26,452 nucleotides of DNA, taken from the NCBI GenBank assembly GCA_001821375.1, contig MHLG01000011.1:2384-28835 (forward strand), written 5' to 3'. Numbering within the stretch: position 1 is the first letter of the stretch; each line of letters opens with the position of its first letter. This document shows, piece after piece, positions 7,162 through 13,727 of the stretch. The stretch comes from Candidatus Liptonbacteria bacterium RIFOXYD1_FULL_36_11 (GTDB taxonomy: Bacteria > Patescibacteriota > Minisyncoccia > UBA6257 > XYB1-36-10). Below the pieces are notes generated by a model, which worked only from the letters and a program-made list of their open reading frames with translations, had not been told where the DNA came from and did no database searches. Both the position numbers and the translations under genes were made by a program.

Positions 7162-8784
7162 CTACTTTTTTATTGCCGATTTTATAAACTCCAAAAACAG
7201 GGGATGTGGATTTAATGGTTTTGATTTGAATTCCGGATGAAATTGCGTTGCCATAAAAAAAGGATGGCTTTTAAGCTCTAAAATTTCCACTAAATTTTTT
7301 TCCGGATTTATCCCCGAAAAAATCATCCCTTTTTTCTCCATCATTTCTTTATAGTCATTATTGAACTCATAGCGGTGCCTGTGCCTCTCCGATATTAAAG
7401 GCTGCTTATAAGCGGCGTATGCTTTCGTCCCGCGCTTTAGCTCGCAATTATAAGCGCCCAATCTCATAGATCCTCCATAATTCTTTTTTTCCATATTTTC
7501 CAACTGCTCCGGCAAAATATGAATAACCGGATTTTTCGTATTTTGGTTTATTTCAGTAGTATGGGCATCCCGTTTTCCGCAAACATTTCTCACAAATTCT
7601 ATCGCCGCCATCTGCATTCCATAACAAAGTCCCAAAAACGGTATTTTATTTTTTCTTGCATATTCTATTACTTTTATTTTTCCTTCCACTCCTCTCGTAC
7701 CAAATCCTCCTGGCACTATAATTCCGTCATAATTTTTTAACTCGCTGTTTTCTTTTACGCTTCCTTTTTCAAACTTCTCTGAATTTATCCAATCTATAAT
7801 CGGTCGGTGACCTAAACTATAAGCTGCGTGTTTTATTGCTTCAATTACAGAAATATATGAATCGCTTAAAGTAAAAGCCCCAGTAGAAAAATATTTTCCC
7901 ACAATGCCAATTTTCACCTCTTTTTCAAAATCGGTATTAGTAAAAGCTTTATTCCACTTCATTCCATTTTTATGCCTTGGCCGCATTCCAAATTTTTTTA
8001 AAATTATCCGCGACATTCCGTCCTTTTCAAAATTTATCGGTATTTGGTAAATAGATTTTACGTCCGGCGCCGAAATAACGCTTTCCGGCAAAATATTGCA
8101 AAACATTGATATTTTTTTCTTTCGGGGTTCATCTAACGGTTGGCTCGCGCGAGCCAAAATTATGTCCGGCTGGATGCCGGCGGAATTTAACGTGCGCACG
8201 GCATACTGTGTCGGTTTTGTTTTCATCTCTCCCACCATTCTTGGTATCGGCAAGTAACTGACTAATACAAAAATAACGCCATCCGGCTTAGCAAGCTTCA
8301 TCATTCGTCCCGCTTCCAAAAAAAGCATATTCTGATACTCGCCAACCGTTCCTCCTATTTCTATTAAAACAAAATCCGCCTTAGTTTTGCGGGCGACCCG
8401 CTCAATGCGGCGGATTACTTCTTCTGGAATATGCGGCACCACTTCCACGCACTTTCCCTCATACTCCAAGTTTCTTTCCTTTTGGATAACGGTCAGATAA
8501 ACCGAACCGGTTGTCATATAATTGTCGCGGGAAATATTAGTATCTAAAAAACGTTCATAATTTCCCACATCCTGGTCGCACTCCATTCCATCGTCTGTCA
8601 CAAACACTTCTCCATGCTCAATCGGATTCATCGTTCCCGCATCCACATTTACATAAGGGTCTATTTTAACAGCGGTAACATTAAAGCCATAATTTTTTAA
8701 TATCCTTCCTATAGACGCTGTTGCTACTCCTTTTCCCACTCCGGACATTACGCCTCCGGTAACAAAAATATATTTAGTTGACAT
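7162..8784 (-). CDS. pyrG: CTP synthase
   Basis: A 540-residue enzyme that makes CTP from UTP, ATP and glutamine. The synthetase domain has the P-loop GGVMSGVGKGVATASIG (10-26, where GVGKG replaces the usual SLGKG), KIDPYVNVDAGTMNPIEHGE, and FVTDDG. The glutamine amidotransferase domain has the oxyanion-hole PGGFGTRG, the nucleophile Cys387 in GLCYGMQMA, and His516/Glu518 in QFHPEF. The length is close to the E. coli enzyme (545), so it is complete. The start is ATG 8784; there is no Shine-Dalgarno. The glycosyltransferase follows after 4 nt. The 280-bp upstream gap has no clear consensus promoter; a TATAGT near 8850 (minus strand) is only a candidate. Confidence 0.97.
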   Translation of the reverse strand: MSTKYIFVTGGVMSGVGKGVATASIGRILKNYGFNVTAVKIDPYVNVDAGTMNPIEHGEVFVTDDGMECDQDVGNYERFLDTNISRDNYMTTGSVYLTVIQKERNLEYEGKCVEVVPHIPEEVIRRIERVARKTKADFVLIEIGGTVGEYQNMLFLEAGRMMKLAKPDGVIFVLVSYLPIPRMVGEMKTKPTQYAVRTLNSAGIQPDIILARASQPLDEPRKKKISMFCNILPESVISAPDVKSIYQIPINFEKDGMSRIILKKFGMRPRHKNGMKWNKAFTNTDFEKEVKIGIVGKYFSTGAFTLSDSYISVIEAIKHAAYSLGHRPIIDWINSEKFEKGSVKENSELKNYDGIIVPGGFGTRGVEGKIKVIEYARKNKIPFLGLCYGMQMAAIEFVRNVCGKRDAHTTEINQNTKNPVIHILPEQLENMEKKNYGGSMRLGAYNCELKRGTKAYAAYKQPLISERHRHRYEFNNDYKEMMEKKGMIFSGINPEKNLVEILELKSHPFFMATQFHPEFKSKPLNPHPLFLEFIKSAIKK

Positions 8785-8991
8785 ATTTTAAAATTTAAAG
8801 CCTTTATTTCTTTTTTAAGCAATATTTTTACTTAATTTTCAGTTAATTTTACTATACCTTAAACCGCTTGCAAAAAACAATCTGGGGAAAAATAAAACTC
8901 CGCTAGTAAAAGCTTTCAGTTTCATATACTAACTGTGTGCGGAATAAAATCACGATTGTACTCGTCTGTAGAAGTTTTCTTGTGTCGGAAC

Positions 8992-9020
8992 AAAAAAAGG
9001 GCCGCTTCTATGCGACCCCG
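8992..9020 (-). terminator. Intrinsic terminator of the 181-residue protein gene
   Basis: Read on the minus strand: GGGTCGC, loop ATAGAA, GCGGCCC (7 bp with one G-U pair), followed by TTTTTTT. It lies about 50 bp past the stop codon at 9067. The rest of 8785-9066 shows no further gene or strong structure. Confidence 0.85.
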
Positions 9021-9066
9021 TTTTAAGTTTTATTCAAAACTAAACAATATTTTAAAAACAACTCAA

Positions 9067-9612
9067 TTACGCAGGTTCCTCTTGCAAAATTTGATTTTTA
9101 AAACAAACCACATAATCATCTTCATCCCAACTCGAAAATTCTAGCTCTCCTTTTTCATTTAAAAACCTTCCGCCAAAACATAATTCATCTCCATACCCCC
9201 CCTCTTTTTTTGCAAAGTTTAGAAAAGGGACAACCATTTTTCCTTTATCCTTGTTTTCCCTTAATACTGTTCCAAAAAAATGAAAAAGTCCTTTTATTTT
9301 TTCCCATTCATCCGGAACAGTCGCATTTCTTTTTCCTTCCTTGTATAAACCTCCATACATTTCATTCATAATAACCAAATCCGGAAAATTACTGTGTATT
9401 ATATCCTTTATATTTTCCTTAAAAAATCCTTTTTTAAGTTTTTGGATTCTCAATGTATTAAGATCTATTTTTTCCTCACCAGATTTTTTTGAATGAAAAA
9501 CTATTAAATGACTCGCTAGTTCATCTAGTTTTTTTCCACAAAAAATTCCCTTTTTTGCCTCGTACCCAAAAACCGGAAGCTTCGAATAATCCACAATAAT
9601 TGTATTCCCCAT
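9067..9612 (-). CDS. Unrecognised soluble protein, 181 residues
   Basis: I do not recognise a family. The protein starts MGNTIIVDYSKLPVFGYEAKK, has a basic central part (LRIQKLKKGFFKENIKD), an aromatic and acidic patch (DLVIMNEMYGGLYKEG) and an acidic C-terminus (FSSWDEDDYVVCFKNQ). There is no signal peptide or membrane helix. Two cysteines (residues 25 and 173) fall in no clear metal motif; a third lies at FCGKK/ELCFGG. ATG 9612 is preferred to an in-frame TTG at 9624, because GGAG sits 6 nt before the ATG and overlaps the TTG. It has its own promoter (9660-9688) and terminator, so it is an independent unit between pyrG and the divergent pgk. Confidence 0.7.
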   Translation of the reverse strand: MGNTIIVDYSKLPVFGYEAKKGIFCGKKLDELASHLIVFHSKKSGEEKIDLNTLRIQKLKKGFFKENIKDIIHSNFPDLVIMNEMYGGLYKEGKRNATVPDEWEKIKGLFHFFGTVLRENKDKGKMVVPFLNFAKKEGGYGDELCFGGRFLNEKGELEFSSWDEDDYVVCFKNQILQEEPA

Positions 9613-9659
9613 TTTTTTCTCCAATCTCTTATTTATTTTTAAAATCTACATCTGCTTTT

Positions 9660-9688
9660 AGAATAACTTTTTATTAACAAAAAGTCAA
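9660..9688 (-). promoter_or_regulatory. Sigma70 promoter of the 181-residue protein gene
   Basis: Minus-strand TTGACT (9683-9688) and TATTCT (9660-9665) are 17 bp apart. The -35 and the bases after it (TTGACTTTTTGT) are identical to those of the rnpB promoter. Confidence 0.65.
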
Positions 9689-9705
9689 TTTTTAATATCT
9701 TTTCC

Positions 9706-9733
9706 TTGCCTTTAAATATTTAAAATTTATAAT
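9706..9733 (+). promoter_or_regulatory. Sigma70 promoter of pgk
   Basis: TTGCCT (9706-9711) and a perfect TATAAT (9728-9733) have a 16-bp spacer. The predicted start is 9740, the first base of the palindromic hairpin. Confidence 0.7.
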
Positions 9734-9739
9734 ATATAA

Positions 9740-9811
9740 GGTCTGTCACCAAATGCGCTTTTGTAGCCTAATTTCAGGAATTGCAGCCAAAATGGCATTT
9801 GGCGACAGACC
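9740..9811 (+). repeat. 17-bp inverted repeat forming a hairpin at the 5' end of pgk mRNA
   Basis: GGTCTGTCACCAAATGC (9740-9756) and GCATTTGGCGACAGACC (9795-9811) are complementary at 16 of 17 positions; the loop is 38 nt and contains an inner TTTTG/CAAAA pairing. The left arm starts on the predicted transcription start, and the right arm ends 7 nt before the pgk ATG at 9819. It may be a palindromic repeat element or a regulatory or stabilising 5' hairpin. Confidence 0.8.
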
Positions 9812-9818
9812 CAAAATT

Positions 9819-10934
9819 ATGCTCTTAAATTTTCTTTCTAAAACTAACCCTGACAAACTAAAAGGAGTTGCTATTTTACGCCTTGATTTTAACTCCGAAG
9901 GGGATTGGCGTTTAAAACGTTCTCTCCCTACTTTAAAATTTCTTCAAAAACACGCCGCTAAAATTGTCATTTTGAGCCACAAAGGTCGCCCCACTCCTTC
10001 TCTTCTTCCTCTTAAAGAAAACGCCAAATTTTCCCTAAAAAAAGACGCTAATAAATTATCCAAATTTTTAAACTACCCTGTTAATTTTATCAACTGCTCC
10101 CGTATTTCCGAAGCTGGTAATGAAATAAGAAACTCCAAAGAAAATTCTGTTTTTGTTTTGGAAAATGTCCGCTTTTTAGAAGGGGAAGCAGAAAACAATC
10201 TTTCTTTATCAGAACACTTAGCTTCTTTAGGCGACTATTTTGTTAATGATGCTTTTGCCGTTTCTCATCGCGCCAACGCTTCCGTTGTTGGTATCACTAA
10301 ATTTTTACCAAGCTATGCCGGCTTTGAAATGGAAGAAGAATTAAAAAACCTTTCTCATATTATGGAAAAGCCGGCGCACCCTTTTGTTATGGTTTTTGGC
10401 GGCGGCAAAGCGACAGACAAACTTCCTATTATCTTAAATTTTAGAAACAAAGCTGACTTTTTCCTTTTAGGCGGCGCGCTTGCCAACACCATGCTTTATT
10501 TAAAAGGAGAAAAAATGGGTAATTCTCTTATTGAAAAAGAAATAGATGGTGCCCTTCCAAATTTGCTTAAAATGAAGAATGTTGTCCTTCCTTTTGATTT
10601 TAGAAAAAAAGGCAAAGCTATTTTAGACATCGGTCCGAAAACTGAAAAACTTTTTTCTTCTTATATTAAAAAAGCTAAAACTATTGTTTGGAACGGCCCT
10701 TTAGGCGCTTTTGAAAAGAAAGGTTTTGAAAAGGGGACTAAAGCAATCATAAAAGCTATTGCTTCCTCCCGCGCTTTTTCTCTTGTCGGCGGAGGAGAGA
10801 CAATTGTACTTTTGGAAAAAATGAAGTTAGAAAAGAAAATCAGTTTTATTTCAACCGGTGGCGGCGCTATGCTTGAATTTTTATCAGGCTGCAAACTTCC
10901 CGGTTTGAAAGCTTTAGAAAAAAGTAAAAAATAA
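9819..10934 (+). CDS. pgk: Phosphoglycerate kinase
   Basis: Glycolytic enzyme that transfers phosphate from 1,3-bisphosphoglycerate to ADP. Substrate-domain motifs are ILRLDFNSEG (RLDFN at 21-25), LSHKGRPT, VRFLEGE and VNDAFAVSHRANAS. The nucleotide domain shows FVMVFGGGKATDKL, the hinge IVWNGPLGAFE, LVGGGET and FISTGGGAMLEFL. From ATG 9819 it has 371 residues, somewhat shorter than the usual 390-400. The frame stays open upstream to an ATG at 9753, but those 22 residues are encoded by the loop and right arm of the 5' hairpin and do not resemble a PGK N-terminus, so I start at 9819. It is followed after 21 bp by the DHH phosphoesterase and then rnhA, on the same strand without terminators, so the three are a likely operon. 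Confidence 0.95.
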   Translation: MLLNFLSKTNPDKLKGVAILRLDFNSEGDWRLKRSLPTLKFLQKHAAKIVILSHKGRPTPSLLPLKENAKFSLKKDANKLSKFLNYPVNFINCSRISEAGNEIRNSKENSVFVLENVRFLEGEAENNLSLSEHLASLGDYFVNDAFAVSHRANASVVGITKFLPSYAGFEMEEELKNLSHIMEKPAHPFVMVFGGGKATDKLPIILNFRNKADFFLLGGALANTMLYLKGEKMGNSLIEKEIDGALPNLLKMKNVVLPFDFRKKGKAILDIGPKTEKLFSSYIKKAKTIVWNGPLGAFEKKGFEKGTKAIIKAIASSRAFSLVGGGETIVLLEKMKLEKKISFISTGGGAMLEFLSGCKLPGLKALEKSKK

Positions 10935-10955
10935 TTTTTCTCCGTTTTTTTAAAT

Positions 10956-11813
10956 ATGAAAAAAAACACAGCGCCAAAAAAAGAAAATATAATTATTTAC
11001 CACTCCGACTGCTATGACGGTTTTAGCGCCGCCTGGGCAGCATGGAAAAAATTTGGCAGCAAAGCGGAATATCTTCCGGTAAAACATGACCTTCTTCCTC
11101 CCGCCGGCTTAGAAAATAAAAATATCTTTTTTGTTGATTTTTGTTACCCGGCTCCTATTATGGAAAAAATTTCCCAGAGCGCGAAAAGCGTTACCGTCAT
11201 AGACCATCATATTTCCGAAAAAGAAACCACCGAAAAATTTCCCGGACTTTTTTCTCTTGATCATTCCGGCGCTGTCCTTTCTTGGATTTTTTTTCATCCT
11301 AAAAAAGAAATTCCTCTCTTTCTTAAATACATAGAAGACCGCGACCTTTGGTATTTCCGTTTACAAAAATCAAAAGAAATCAGCTCCTATCTTGAATTTT
11401 TTAATTTTGATTTCAATTTATGGAGCAAATTATCAAAAGAAATAGAAAATCCTATTAAACGCAAGGAATGGATAAAAAACGGCTCCTTAATCTTAAAATA
11501 TGAAGATAAAAGGATTGAAGAAATTATTGCAGAAGGGGGAGAGTTAGTTCAATTTGAAGGACGCAAAATTTTTGCAGTCAATTCTATACTTTTTCGCTCC
11601 GAACTGGGCAACCTTCTTTGTCGCCGCCACCCGCCTTTTGCCATTATTTGGCGTAAAGAACCTGATAGTTTAAAATTTTCTCTCCGCGGCAACGGCAGTA
11701 TAGACGTTTCAAAAATTGCTAAAAAATACGGCGGCGGCGGACATTTTTCTGCCGCTAGTTTTCGCCTTCCCCCCGACTCCAAACTTCCATGGCTAATAAA
11801 AAATAAATTTTAA
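10956..11813 (+). CDS. DHH/DHHA1 family phosphoesterase
   Basis: A 285-residue member of the DHH superfamily, metal-dependent phosphodiesterases that act on short RNAs, pAp or cyclic dinucleotides. The metal-site motifs are visible: IIIYHSDCYDGFSAAW near residue 12, FFVDFCYP near residue 57, and the name-giving VIDHH near residue 80. The C-terminal DHHA1 half ends with the substrate-binding GGGGHFSAASF near residue 263. Between them lies the linker with EDRDLWYF. The length suits a compact oligoribonuclease-like (NrnA-like) protein, but the substrate cannot be settled. It sits between pgk and rnhA, 6 bp before the latter, which suggests a shared role in nucleic-acid turnover with RNase HI. 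Confidence 0.85.
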   Translation: MKKNTAPKKENIIIYHSDCYDGFSAAWAAWKKFGSKAEYLPVKHDLLPPAGLENKNIFFVDFCYPAPIMEKISQSAKSVTVIDHHISEKETTEKFPGLFSLDHSGAVLSWIFFHPKKEIPLFLKYIEDRDLWYFRLQKSKEISSYLEFFNFDFNLWSKLSKEIENPIKRKEWIKNGSLILKYEDKRIEEIIAEGGELVQFEGRKIFAVNSILFRSELGNLLCRRHPPFAIIWRKEPDSLKFSLRGNGSIDVSKIAKKYGGGGHFSAASFRLPPDSKLPWLIKNKF

Positions 11814-11819
11814 AACAAA

Positions 11820-12251
11820 ATGTCTAAATCTCTTTTTGGCGATGATAAAGAAAATAAATTAATTATCTTTACTGACGGCGGCTCGCGTGGCAATCCCGGC
11901 CCGTCTGCTATCGGAATAGTAATCGGCGAAAAAGAATACTGCGAAAAAATCGGCAAAGCTACTAATAATGTCGCTGAATATCAAGCAGTTATTTTTGCTC
12001 TAAAAAAAACCAGGCAAATTTTAGGCGGTAAAAAATCCGCGGAAGCGGAAATTGAAATAAGAATGGATAGCGAACTTGTCCAAAGGCAACTTTCCGGAAA
12101 ATATAGAATAAAAGAAGAAGATTTAAAAATTCTCTTTGTTAACGTCCATAATCTCCTCTTTGATTTCAAAAAAGTATCTTTTAGACACATTCCCCGCGAA
12201 GAAAACCGCCACGCCGACTTTCTTGTAAACAAAGCTCTGGATAAAAAATAA
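11820..12251 (+). CDS. rnhA: Ribonuclease HI family protein
   Basis: A 143-residue RNase H fold enzyme that cuts the RNA strand of RNA-DNA hybrids. The four acidic active-site positions can be seen: Asp in IIFTDGGSRGNPGPSAIG (about residue 19), Glu in NNVAEYQAVIFAL, Asp in RMDSELVQRQL, and the C-terminal Asp in RHADFLVNKAL. The spacing and the DGGSRGNPGP form are closer to the short RNase HI-like group found in archaea and many bacteria than to E. coli RnhA, as it lacks the basic handle region. It starts 6 bp after the DHH phosphoesterase stop codon, with no Shine-Dalgarno. A very long terminator hairpin begins at its stop codon. Confidence 0.9.
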   Translation: MSKSLFGDDKENKLIIFTDGGSRGNPGPSAIGIVIGEKEYCEKIGKATNNVAEYQAVIFALKKTRQILGGKKSAEAEIEIRMDSELVQRQLSGKYRIKEEDLKILFVNVHNLLFDFKKVSFRHIPREENRHADFLVNKALDKK

Positions 12252-12306
12252 AATAAAATCTCACTTATCTGACGATCGTCTAATAAGTGAGATTTTATTT
12301 TATTTT
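12246..12306. terminator. Very long bidirectional terminator hairpin after rnhA
   Basis: A nearly uninterrupted stem of about 22 bp (left arm to 12268, right arm from 12283; core TCTCACTTAT/ATAAGTGAGA) overlaps the rnhA stop codon. A/T runs on both outer flanks let it work in both directions. The 14-nt loop contains the perfect palindrome GACGATCGTC (12271-12280). Confidence 0.85.
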
Positions 12307-12347
12307 AGACAAGTTTTTTTAATCAATTTTACTAAATAAATTTTTCT

Positions 12348-12382
12348 ATTATAAAACTCCACTTTAGGCGGAGTTTTATAAT
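12348..12382 (-). terminator. Intrinsic terminator downstream of rnpB
   Basis: ATTATAAAACTCC (12348-12360) pairs perfectly with GGAGTTTTATAAT (12370-12382) around a 9-nt loop. It lies about 43 bp beyond the rnpB 3' end, on the minus-strand path. A second hairpin (ACCCTA 12389-12394 with TAGGGT 12417-12422) sits between it and the mature 3' end and may guide processing. Confidence 0.75.
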
Positions 12383-12424
12383 ATCTTTACCCTATAAAAT
12401 TTCTTTTCTATTTTATTAGGGTTT

Positions 12425-12773
12425 GCCAGTTTAAAATAAGCCGGATTCTGTATTTGACGGCAATTTGTCTGTCCCGAAGCTTGCGCATCGGGATCAAGCG
12501 GCACAAACCAACATAAAAGCGTTGGAATACGGCCTTGCGCCAGGCAGGGTTTGCCACATCCGAAACTTACGCCTCGGACGCGTGCGCTCTTACCGCACGA
12601 TTTCACCCTTTCTCCGCCTTAGGTGGAGTGGTATATTTTCTGTTGCGCTTTCCGTAGGATCACTCCTCGTCGCTGTTAGCGACTGCCTGAAACCGGCATT
12701 ATCTGCCGGCTAGCGTCCGGACTTTCCTTCCAGTTTTTATTAAAAAAACCGGATAGCCGTCTTTTAAACTAGC
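12425..12773 (-). ncRNA. rnpB: RNase P RNA (bacterial type A)
   Basis: The catalytic RNA that matures tRNA 5' ends. On the minus strand the conserved 5' core GGAAGGAAAGTCCGGAC, the CAACAGAAAATATACC segment, GAAAGGGTGAAATCG, GGTAAGAGCGCAC, and the 3' core ACAGAATCCGGCTTA are all present in order. The ends are set by the P1 helix: GCTAGTTTAAAA (12762-12773) pairs with TTTTAAACTGGC (12425-12436) over 12 bp with one G-U. The 5' end agrees exactly with the start predicted from the promoter at 12780-12807. The length of about 349 nt is normal for type A. No protein subunit gene (rnpA) is seen nearby. Confidence 0.95.
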
Positions 12774-12779
12774 TACTTA

Positions 12780-12820
12780 ATTTTACCTCTTCTTGACAAA
12801 AAGTCAATAAAATATACGAT
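12780..12820. promoter_or_regulatory. Overlapping divergent promoters sharing a palindromic -35
   Basis: TTGACAAAAAGTCAA (12793-12807) contains TTGACA on the plus strand and TTGACT on the minus strand. Minus strand: TTGACT, 16 bp, TAAAAT (12780-12785), starting rnpB at about 12773. Plus strand: TTGACA, 16 bp, TACGAT (12815-12820), towards the gene at 12870. The two -35 boxes lie in one 15-bp palindrome, so RNA polymerase can occupy only one side at a time. Confidence 0.75.
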
Positions 12821-12869
12821 ATATTTAGTACTTTACACAGGTATTTAAAATCTATTTTTGAGGTGCGTT

Positions 12870-13142
12870 ATGAAAATGATTAGTATGAGAGCATTGAGTT
12901 CTGTTATGTTTCTTGTTGGTTTTTTATTTTTATTTATAATTCCTCACCTTTTAATTTTATGGGATAGCCCTCCGACAGAAATTATTTCTTTAAAACTCTT
13001 TGGAGAAAACGCCGGCAAGTTGGAATACCTTGCGTCTTTAATAATTTGCCTTCCTTATTCTTTTGTCTGTTTTGTTGGAGCAGGCGTGGCTCGGTATTTT
13101 AGCGTTACGCCGCTACCAAACCGACAAGAAGATAGTAATTAA
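12870..13142 (+). CDS. Small hypothetical membrane protein, 90 residues
   Basis: I do not recognise a family. There are two predicted membrane helices (about residues 9-31 and 53-76, the second with LIICLPYSFVCFVGAGVA), a short polar loop with SPPTEIISLKLFGENAG, and a polar C-terminal tail NRQEDSN. ATG 12870 is preferred over an in-frame TTG at 12858, because GAGGTG 4 nt upstream of the ATG is a plausible Shine-Dalgarno. It is monocistronic between a divergent promoter shared with rnpB and a terminator at 13164. Codon use (many Gly, Cys and Pro codons) differs a little from the neighbouring Lys-rich genes. Confidence 0.65.
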   Translation: MKMISMRALSSVMFLVGFLFLFIIPHLLILWDSPPTEIISLKLFGENAGKLEYLASLIICLPYSFVCFVGAGVARYFSVTPLPNRQEDSN

Positions 13143-13163
13143 AAGGAAAAAGCCACCTTCTTA

Positions 13164-13189
13164 AACCTTGCCTGCTGCAGGGTTTTTTT
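13164..13189 (+). terminator. Intrinsic terminator before mraZ
   Basis: AACCTTGC (13164-13171) pairs with GCAGGGTT (13177-13184) around a 5-nt loop, followed by a T run. Confidence 0.85.
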
Positions 13190-13198
13190 ATTTAATAG

Positions 13199-13207
13199 TT
13201 ATCCACA
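13199..13207 (+). promoter_or_regulatory. Perfect DnaA-box sequence upstream of mraZ
   Basis: TTATCCACA matches the strong E. coli DnaA box exactly. It lies 10 bp upstream of the mraZ -35. A single box is not an origin; a role in coupling division-gene expression to DnaA is an inference. Confidence 0.5.
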
Positions 13208-13217
13208 TTTTCCCTTT

Positions 13218-13245
13218 TTGACATTATGTCTTAAGGGACTAGAAT
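13218..13245 (+). promoter_or_regulatory. Sigma70 promoter of the mraZ operon
   Basis: TTGACA (13218-13223) and TAGAAT (13240-13245) are separated by 16 bp. The predicted start is near 13252, just before the MraZ boxes. Confidence 0.8.
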
Positions 13246-13254
13246 TGTATGAAA

Positions 13255-13269
13255 GTGGGTAATTGTGGG
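13255..13269 (+). promoter_or_regulatory. MraZ operator: two GTGGG boxes 10 bp apart
   Basis: GTGGG at 13255-13259 and again at 13265-13269 gives GTGGG-N5-GTGGG, the known direct-repeat target of MraZ. It lies in the early transcribed region between the promoter and the mraZ ATG, so MraZ probably controls its own operon. Confidence 0.8.
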
Positions 13270-13283
13270 GAAAAGTAAATTCT

Positions 13284-13715
13284 ATGTTTTTAGGAGAATA
13301 TTTTTATTCTATTGATGAAAAAGGTCGCATGGCTCTACCGCCTAAGTTTAGGGTAAATTTAAAAAGCGGGGCTATTATCACAAGAGGTTTAGATGAATGC
13401 CTTTTTGTTTTTGGGCTTAAAGAATGGGAAAAGCTTGCAAAAAAGCTTATTGCTTTGCCTTTAGCTCAAGCTAATTCTCGTGCTTTTGTTCGTTTAATGC
13501 TTGCTGGGGCTATGGATGTAAAATTTGATTTACAAGGAAGAATCCTTATTCCAGACTTTTTAAAAAAATATTCCAGTTTAGCAAAAGATGCTTATGCTAT
13601 TGGCCTTTATAATCGTGTTGAGATTTGGAGTAAGGAAAAATGGGAATCTTACAAATTAAAAACGGAGAAATCATCTGGCGAAGTAGCTGAAAAAATGAGG
13701 GAGCTGGGAATTTAA
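13284..13715 (+). CDS. mraZ: Transcriptional regulator MraZ
   Basis: A 143-residue regulator of the division and cell-wall (dcw) cluster with two tandem SpoVT/AbrB-like domains; it forms a ring-shaped oligomer that binds GTGGG repeats. The N-terminal MFLGEYFYSIDEKGRMALP is characteristic (family form MFxGEYxxxxDxKGRxxxP), and the second domain repeats the theme at MDVKFDLQGRILIPDFLKKY (about residues 80-99). ATG 13284 is used because it gives the family N-terminus; an in-frame TTG at 13263 would place start and operator together. It heads the rsmH-ftsL-ftsI-murF run, with rsmH 12 bp downstream. The length is normal. Confidence 0.96.
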   Translation: MFLGEYFYSIDEKGRMALPPKFRVNLKSGAIITRGLDECLFVFGLKEWEKLAKKLIALPLAQANSRAFVRLMLAGAMDVKFDLQGRILIPDFLKKYSSLAKDAYAIGLYNRVEIWSKEKWESYKLKTEKSSGEVAEKMRELGI

Positions 13716-13727
13716 CAATCTTTACTT

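Noticed and set aside
9753..9818. Upstream in-frame ATG that would lengthen phosphoglycerate kinase by 22 residues
   Set aside because: The added residues come from the loop and right arm of a palindromic hairpin and do not look like a PGK N-terminus.
13263..13283. TTG start 21 bp upstream of the mraZ ATG
   Set aside because: The family N-terminus begins at ATG 13284 (MFLGEYF), and the upstream stretch contains the MraZ operator.
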